DNA of 64,000 nt from Aphrophora alni (Eukaryota; Arthropoda; Insecta; Hemiptera; Aphrophoridae): assembly GCA_963513935.1 (NCBI GenBank), contig OY740777.1:13379092-13443091 (forward strand), read 5' to 3'. This document shows, piece by piece, positions 57,591 to 64,000 of the stretch (its first letter is position 1; each line of letters begins with the position of its first letter). The notes under the pieces are model-generated. The model ran no database searches, had not been told where the DNA came from, and saw only the letters and a list, made by a program, of their open reading frames with translations. Position numbers and translations under genes: made by a program.

Positions 57591-57943
57591 ATCAGGTTAT
57601 TTAATGGATTGCAAAGAAATAACATTTATTACATTTTAGTTATTGTTCAATAAATTGTGGTTAGTGGAATTGTCAATAACTATAGCAAATATACTGACGT
57701 GCACACAAAACTACACAATTCTTGAAAACTATTTGCATTTTTGATATTTAAATTTTTAATTGTTTTTATATTTTTTTAAAGATGTATTTATTGCAAACGA
57801 TTCAAGCTTATAGTGTTCTTATAATGTTGATGTAATTCATTAATAATCTAAAGTGTGATACAAGGAAAATCTAATTTATTTTGTTTTAAATTGAAGAAAT
57901 GATAATCTATATATTGCATTTTTAGGATCCGAAGTAGAGCCAA
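57591..57943. other. AT-rich DNA, no gene seen
   Basis: Nothing recognised. Confidence 0.5.
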
Positions 57944-58120
57944 GAACCCTTATAATTTCACATGCGTGTCTGTCCGTCTGCATACAAAACTATAAATCCT
58001 ATATTTTTATAACTTTGCATTTATATTATTCGTATTGTTCCACATATAAGAAAAATATAGCCTAGCAGTAAAGAAAAAAAATGACTGTGGTAGTTAAGGA
58101 ACAAAATGATCGAGTTTAAA
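57944..58120 (+). repeat. Interspersed repeat family E, copy 2
   Basis: CCTTATAATTTCACATGCGT, GTCTGTCCGTCTG and AACTTTGCATTTATATT match 27811-27920 in order. Confidence 0.6.
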
Positions 58121-59744
58121 ACATTATCAAGTTTAAAGCATCAAGGAACAAAAATTATCAACATTTAAAAAAAATACTATTTGTAGTATGGAATAAAATT
58201 GTCGAAAAAATTAATATTTTGCCGCCAGGAAAAATTTAAAGTCTCAGATATCATTTACCCCCCCCCTCTAAATTGAACACGGTGTGAACTACAAATGTCA
58301 ATAACTTATCTAAATTTGAAATTCAATTACAATGCTAAATCATATATTATATTTTTTTGTATGACGAATACAACTTAATTTAAACAGAAAATGAGAAATG
58401 TGTAGTGTATAAGTTTTGAAGGCAGTTTTAGAGATGTGAAATAAACAATTCAATACCCATTAAAAAATGGATTGCATTTTCAGAGATTTCTCTTTATTAT
58501 GGTCCTTAGACACGTTTGTCTGTCTGTATAATTTAAACTCCATCTTAAAGGGCTTCAACTTTATCAAAATAACTGTCCCTATGATTTAGTCATGTGGTTT
58601 TAGTACACGAATGACCATTTTATTTATATTATTTATTTGGTTTATTTATAAAAATAATATTCTCGTTAAACTATAGAAGACGCGGACATTAAAACTTAAT
58701 TTAAAATTTAAGACGAATTACTCAAAATGGTTGTGAATTTTATAACAGATATAAACTTAAAAACCTTTACTCCTAAAAACAAAATTGTCTTCATTCAATT
58801 CAAATTAGAATTCTTATTACAAGAGTAATACAAATCAATTCAAATCAAATTGATAACACCTAATATAGTCGTATTACAATTATTTTAAATGCTTGTAAAT
58901 TCTTTCAAAATGCGTCTTATTCTGGAATGTGTTGCTTTATATGGATTTCATTTACAAAGCTACAACTTGAATTAAAAGTTCAAATTATTTAACATTTGTT
59001 TAAATGTTAAACACATTCGAAACCGTAAAAAACCAATGCGGGACGTAATAAAGATATGCGGGTTAAACTTGTATTTATGTTGTATAAGAAGGACAACATT
59101 ATTACAGGTTGTTAAGCGTATTTATTTATTACACTTGTTACCTGTAAGGATATCTAATGGTTGGAATTTATTCCTTACTAATACGAAACTTTGTTAAGGA
59201 ATAATTAAATTATATTTGGAAAAGTTGAAAAACAAAACTCAATTGTAACAGAACTGAACAAAAATGTTTTTCACGTTGTTGGTGGGGGGAAAAACTATGT
59301 TGAGTTTTTTTAATTAAAATATTTGCTATAGCGTTCTCTGAATATAAGACACTATAATGATGTGTCTAGCTGATTTGGAGCACTATAGAATTTAATCGAG
59401 TTTTATGAAATTTGGTTTGTAGGTATTATTCCATAAATCAAAATTAATGGATATATGTCGCAAAACAACGTTAATTTTATTTTTACTCAAAATTGCCTAC
59501 AAATATGTTCACTATTGGTTGGTATGTAGACCCCTATTACCCAGAAAAAGAGTTTGAAACTGTATCATGAATTTGTTGGTTAACAAGGGTAATGAGGGAA
59601 TTGGTGGACTAATGGATAATCTCTTCCACCGCTTGTTGTAATTCAGACCCGCAGATTTCTCTACGCTAATACACCATAACTTATCACCTTTAACCATGTT
59701 GAATCAACAAACACACCCAGTTATTGAAGATTATAAATATATAT
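58121..59744. other. AT-rich DNA, no gene seen
   Basis: A run of nine C is at 58258-58266. A 61-codon minus frame (59512-59697) has no recognised motif. Confidence 0.5.
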
Positions 59745-59938
59745 TGAGCTTGACTTGTGAGATAATATCAGATAGAATAAAACTCGAACACAAATTCTCA
59801 CAAAAATTATGTTTACTTAATAAAACGAGTTTCAACGACAAAGTCGCCATTCTCAGTGATACATGAGCTACAATAACTATAATATAGCTCTATAATGAGG
59901 AATTTTATTATATCTAATATTATCTCACAAGTAAAGAT
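59745..59938. mobile_element. Family A inverted-repeat element, copy 3 (shortened right arm)
   Basis: It starts GAGCTTGACTTGTGAGATAA TATC and runs through AAAACTCGAACACAAATTCT CAC to a minus-strand motif at about 59855-59826 (CTGAGAAT, GGCGAC-ttt-GTCGTT, GAAACTCG). The right side jumps from a short spacer straight to GATAATATTAGATA-like terminal sequence (TATCTAATATTATCTCACAA GTAAAG), so most of the right arm is deleted. Confidence 0.75.
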
Positions 59939-61822
59939 CGATATTTATTTATGTAGAAAAGAATCAATATATTTGGCCATTAGACATAACTATTGAATTG
60001 AATTATTTATAGGATGTAAACGGTGAAATTGTTATTTTGCTGTTATTAGTTCAAAAATTATCTAATCTTTTCACTACTTTTGTAACATACCTTGGATAAT
60101 TTGTTATGGGTTATATTTATTTCAAAATTTTGAAGCAATGATTGAATTTTCAAGTATTTTCTATCCCTCATTTAAAAGATCTTGAAAGATTTAAAAGATC
60201 TAAAAAAAATAGTTTGGAATTATTAACCATCACACCCAGTAACGGTTACCTAGTACTGAGTGAAATGATAAAAAATATAAAATAGATCAGTCTAAATAGT
60301 GAAGAAATATCAAATTTGGGCCACTCACTACAGCATCTGTCAGTCCAATATAATAAACTCTTATCAATAAAGATTTAAAGTTACTTATTAATTTAGATAA
60401 CAATTTACAAATCTACAACTATAGTTAAAAATTAGTGTCCGACAACTACATTTTGCGAACCATATTAATTTATATTCACACAAATCATATATTTTGTCTT
60501 TACTCAAAAGCCACTCGTCAAATTTTTATCAAAAATGTTCTAGATGTAGTACAAGTTTTTATATATGTTCGCTAAATAAAAAAATATCATATTATATAGT
60601 GTCAAAAGAATGATAAAACCCATCAATTTAAGAAAGTTTACCTCATGAACAGATGAGTTCAATTTATTGCATTATTACTTCTCAGTATTACTGTATTTTT
60701 ATTCATAATATGATTACTTTTTAAAAACAGAATTTCGTGAATTCCGCTCTTATTCTTCCAAAAAATCAAAACATTTTCATTATTTTCAAACACCCTGTAT
60801 TGATTCCTTAGAAAACATTTGCAAAAACGTCAAGAAAATATCGCGTGGTCGGAACAAAACCGCTGTAAAGTACGCTCGCGTGATTGTACGAACAGATATC
60901 GACATCTTTTCATAGATAAGACTTCACTCTTACATCATGTTTTATGACTGCCATACATTGTGTAGACTAACATTCAAGGCTTTTCTTTTCCACCCCTCTT
61001 CCGTCTTTCATCCCTTCAAACCAAAAGCTAATGGGGCTCTTCACAATGAACAACCACCCTCTAATGTATTCATGGCCTCTACCCTATCTTACAAGGACTT
61101 TGCATTCAAATTTTATTGTTTTATTATTCTTAAGCAGTGTTGAAGGGTGTTTTACGTCACCTTGCCGATATTGTCTTGATCAAATATATTGGGAGCACAC
61201 TGTGAATCAATATTTGTTTAAGTACATTAGTTTCGTGGACCGGTTTATACAAATTTGATACATGAGAGTATTTTGGCCATATATCATTTTCTTAATTTAT
61301 TTAAGATATCTCAAAATTTGAGTTAAGCCGTCAAACAAAATTTACGATTTTCCCAAAATAGGCTGCAATTATTTTGATTAAATTTTACTTATAAACGTCG
61401 TCTCTAAGGAACTGAAACAAAACCCAAAACATGTCACTGAGCTGTTATACGATACTTATATTCTCAAAATCATCACTACCCATTTCGTTTAAATTTTAGT
61501 GAAATGTGAAAATGATTTATAGAAACCCGTGTGTAAAATAACAAGTAAAAACAAATATTATGGTTCAGGAATAATTCTAAGAAAATTATTCATTAAAAGC
61601 TTGATTTAATATAATACAGCTTTCGGTGAGGATGTTTTTATAGCAAAAGATAAGAAAATATTGGCATTTAAATAACGTTACAATCACAGGGTCAATGGTT
61701 CATTTTTACTTTTTAATTAACAGCAATTGAAGCCATGTTGTTGACAATTAGTTTTGTAGATGAATATGTAGAAATGTTTGTGTGATGTTTATTTATAGTT
61801 TACGTTTAGTAGCTTCCTAAAT
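59939..61822. other. AT-rich DNA, no gene seen
   Basis: Transposon-end-like CACCCTGTA occurs at 60790-60798. A 75-codon frame (61031-61258) has no known domain. Confidence 0.5.
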
Positions 61823-62589
61823 GTAGTTTTATCATACAAAGTGATTAGTTTTATCATTCAAAGGTGAGTAGTTTTATCATACAAAGTGAGTAGTTTTATC
61901 ATTCAAAGTGAGTAGTTTTATCATTCAAAGGTGAGTAGTTTTATCAGTCAAAGGTGAGTAGTTTTGTCATACAAAGTGAGTAGTTTTATCATTCAAAGGT
62001 GAGTAGTTTTGTCATACAAAGGGAGTAGTTTTATCATACAAAGTGAGTAGTTTTATCATTCAAAGTGAGTAGTTTTATCATTCAAAGGTGAGTAGTTTTA
62101 TCATTCAAAGGTGAGTAGTTTTGTCATACAAAGGTGAGTAGTTTTATCATTCAAAGGTGAGTAGTTTTGTCATACAAAGGGAGTAGTTTTATCATACAAA
62201 GTGAGTAGTTTTATCATTCAAAGGTGAGTAGTTTTATCACACAAAGTGAGAAGTTTTATCATACAAAGTGAGAACTTTTGTCATTCAAAGTGAGAAGTAT
62301 TATCATTCAAAGGTGAGTAGTTTTATCATACAAAGTGAGTAGTATTATCATACAATGTGAGTAGTTTTATCATTCAAAGGTGAGTAGTTATATCATACAA
62401 AGTGAGTAGTATTATCATACAATGTGAGTAGTTTTATCATTCAAAGGTGAGTAGTTATATCATACAAAGTGAGTAGTATTATGATACAAAGTGAGTAGTT
62501 TTATCATTCAAAGGTGAGTAGTTTTATCATTCAATGTGAGAAGTTTTATCATTCAAAGGTGAGTAGTTTTATCATACAAGTGAATAGTA
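61823..62589 (+). repeat. 22/23-bp satellite, about 34 copies
   Basis: Two unit types are mixed: GTGAGTAGTTTTATCATACA AA (22 bp) and GTGAGTAGTTTTATCATTCA AAG (22-23 bp, often with an extra G). Blocks recur, for example GTTATATCATACAAAGTGAG TAGTATTATCATACAATG near 62386-62420 and again near 62452, showing segmental duplication in the array. Confidence 0.95.
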
Positions 62590-62970
62590 CGTAGGCTATA
62601 CATATAAAATGTATACGTACATAATTTATGTACGTTAACACAAATAGGCTACTTAATTAATTTAAGCAGATTTTATTCTTTGAATTTTAATAAAAAGTCA
62701 GTTTTGGATCTGAGTGAAAATTAAAAATATTACAATTTATTTTAAAACTGTTTTATTCCAGATATTTTCGGAATATATCTAACCTAAAATTTCATAGTAT
62801 ATCAACATAAGTAAATAAAATAGAAATATGTAATATGAAGGATAAAATTTGGAAATACTTCAGCTTTTAGAATTTTAATAAATAAAAAAACTCTTTTGAA
62901 CCGAAATTAAAAACATTATAAGCTATACTGATGTTTATTTTCAATTACATACTTTTGAATTCAAAATTAT
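62590..62970. other. AT-rich DNA, no gene seen
   Basis: Nothing recognised. Confidence 0.5.
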
Positions 62971-63598
62971 ACAGAGTGAACCAGAAACCATATAACTTAC
63001 AGCAAATCAGCAGATCAAAGTGTATGTAAACGAAAAAGGAATATGTCATGTTGAACAACAGTGTCATTACATCTAAACATTATCCGTACAACCTGTGAAC
63101 ACATTTCACTTCTGCAGCTGGATGATTACGTAACTTGTTACTGCGTTTCTTTTGCAATTTTACTCCATTCCTTTGTGAGTCTTTATTTGTGACGGTGTAT
63201 TATAGCAGAGGAAATAAAAGTTGCAAAAACATTGCACAAACTTTCTCACACACACGCACAATTAAAATACCGATCAGGTTTATAAAATAAAAATTAACAT
63301 TTTCTCAAATTGGTTCTAACGATTTTAATGAAATTGTTTAAAATATACATCTAGAGGAAACAAACACGCCAATACCAGATTCCATTTCACCAAGTGGTAA
63401 TAGGAAAAATTATCTCTGTCGTACAAGTTTTGAAAATTTGACAAAAAAAAACTGATAAAATTTAAACTACGTTTGATTGAAATCCAATCGAATGTTACAA
63501 ACCGTATTAAATTTAAATTATTGTAAATTTTTAAAACAAAACCATGGTGGTTAGTTTCCTTTTCGGTATTTTTCACGATTTCTGGTTCACGCTCAGTA
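62971..63598. mobile_element. MITE-like element with 20-bp terminal inverted repeats
   Basis: The left end ACAGAGTGAACCAGAAACC (62971) matches, in reverse, the right end GATTTCTGGTTCACGCTCAG T (to 63598). The interior of about 590 bp has no transposase-like frame. The end word resembles other ACAGGGTG termini in this window. Confidence 0.5.
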
Positions 63599-63715
63599 TT
63601 TAGTGATTGTTACTTATTTTAAATAAATTTATATTTAGACAGTAACATTCCATGTTAGTGATTGATGGTGTATAAATTTATTAACACTTTCTAAACTAAA
63701 AACAATTAATTCCAC

Positions 63716-63718
<3 letters not shown>
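63599..63718. other. AT-rich DNA, no gene seen
   Basis: Nothing recognised. Confidence 0.5.
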
Positions 63719-63777
<59 letters not shown>

Positions 63778-63778
63778 A
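63719..63778. repeat. (TA)n microsatellite followed by a T run
   Basis: About 44 bp of TA then 15 T. The remaining 220 bp to the window edge hold nothing recognisable. Confidence 0.95.
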
Positions 63779-64000
63779 ATCGTAGAACTAAGTAGTCTAT
63801 ATTAATTACTTTAATTGTTTAGAAATTTTGAAAGTGTTTACTTTTGTTTATTCTCTTTAAAACTTTAAATAAAAATATCTCCCACAAATATATCCGCGAA
63901 TTGTCCAGATATTCATACAAGTATTAAATAATAAGGTTACAAAATCCTATACAAAGTTATCCTAATACTTAAAAGTTTCAATTTCTAGTAACAGAATAAA

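Overview
This is about 64 kb of AT-rich (roughly 30% GC) animal DNA with no complete protein-coding gene that I can recognise. The 3' end of a Jockey-type LINE with a target-site duplication, tRNA-derived SINE pieces, decayed IS630-Tc1-mariner transposase, many long-inverted-repeat elements, satellites and a short CCTAA (arthropod telomere-type) tract point to an arthropod. An insect, perhaps a hemipteran, is likely, but that last step is a guess. Such a stretch is most simply intergenic or the inside of a large intron.

Layout. 1-6.5 kb: a GC-richer edge, a foldback element, the truncated LINE (3495-4105), a 64-bp satellite (5494-6050) and two pieces of one SINE. 6.5-13.8 kb: mostly AT-rich DNA with one copy of an interspersed repeat (family C), a SINE-like piece and an AT microsatellite. 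13.8-16 kb: a near-perfect 480-bp hairpin element and the first family A inverted-repeat element. 16-29 kb: microsatellites, a 62-bp satellite, a GC-rich island, two more family C copies, a 1.1-kb long-inverted-repeat element, two facing tandem arrays and a second family A element. 29-39 kb: two copies of a 1.2-kb transposon (family D), a possible hAT-like element, a possible signal-peptide exon, and three tandem transposase C-terminal fragments between inverted repeats. 39-48 kb: satellites, a CCTAA cluster and several foldback elements. 48.5-50.4 kb: a purine-rich 24-bp minisatellite followed by a satellite open in all three forward frames. 50.4-64 kb: another foldback element, a 228-bp satellite, a perfect 46-bp palindrome, a third family A element, a 22/23-bp satellite and a MITE.

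The most interesting signal is a small RNA-like motif of the form CTGARGAT, hairpin, GAAACGCG. It recurs in otherwise different elements. Its stem is kept by compensating base changes, and its core resembles the hammerhead ribozyme apart from one extra nucleotide.

No gene network can be described. The only coding remnants I can defend are the LINE reverse-transcriptase tail and the transposase fragments. Two short open segments (31549-31641 and 52830-53018) are offered as exon candidates only.
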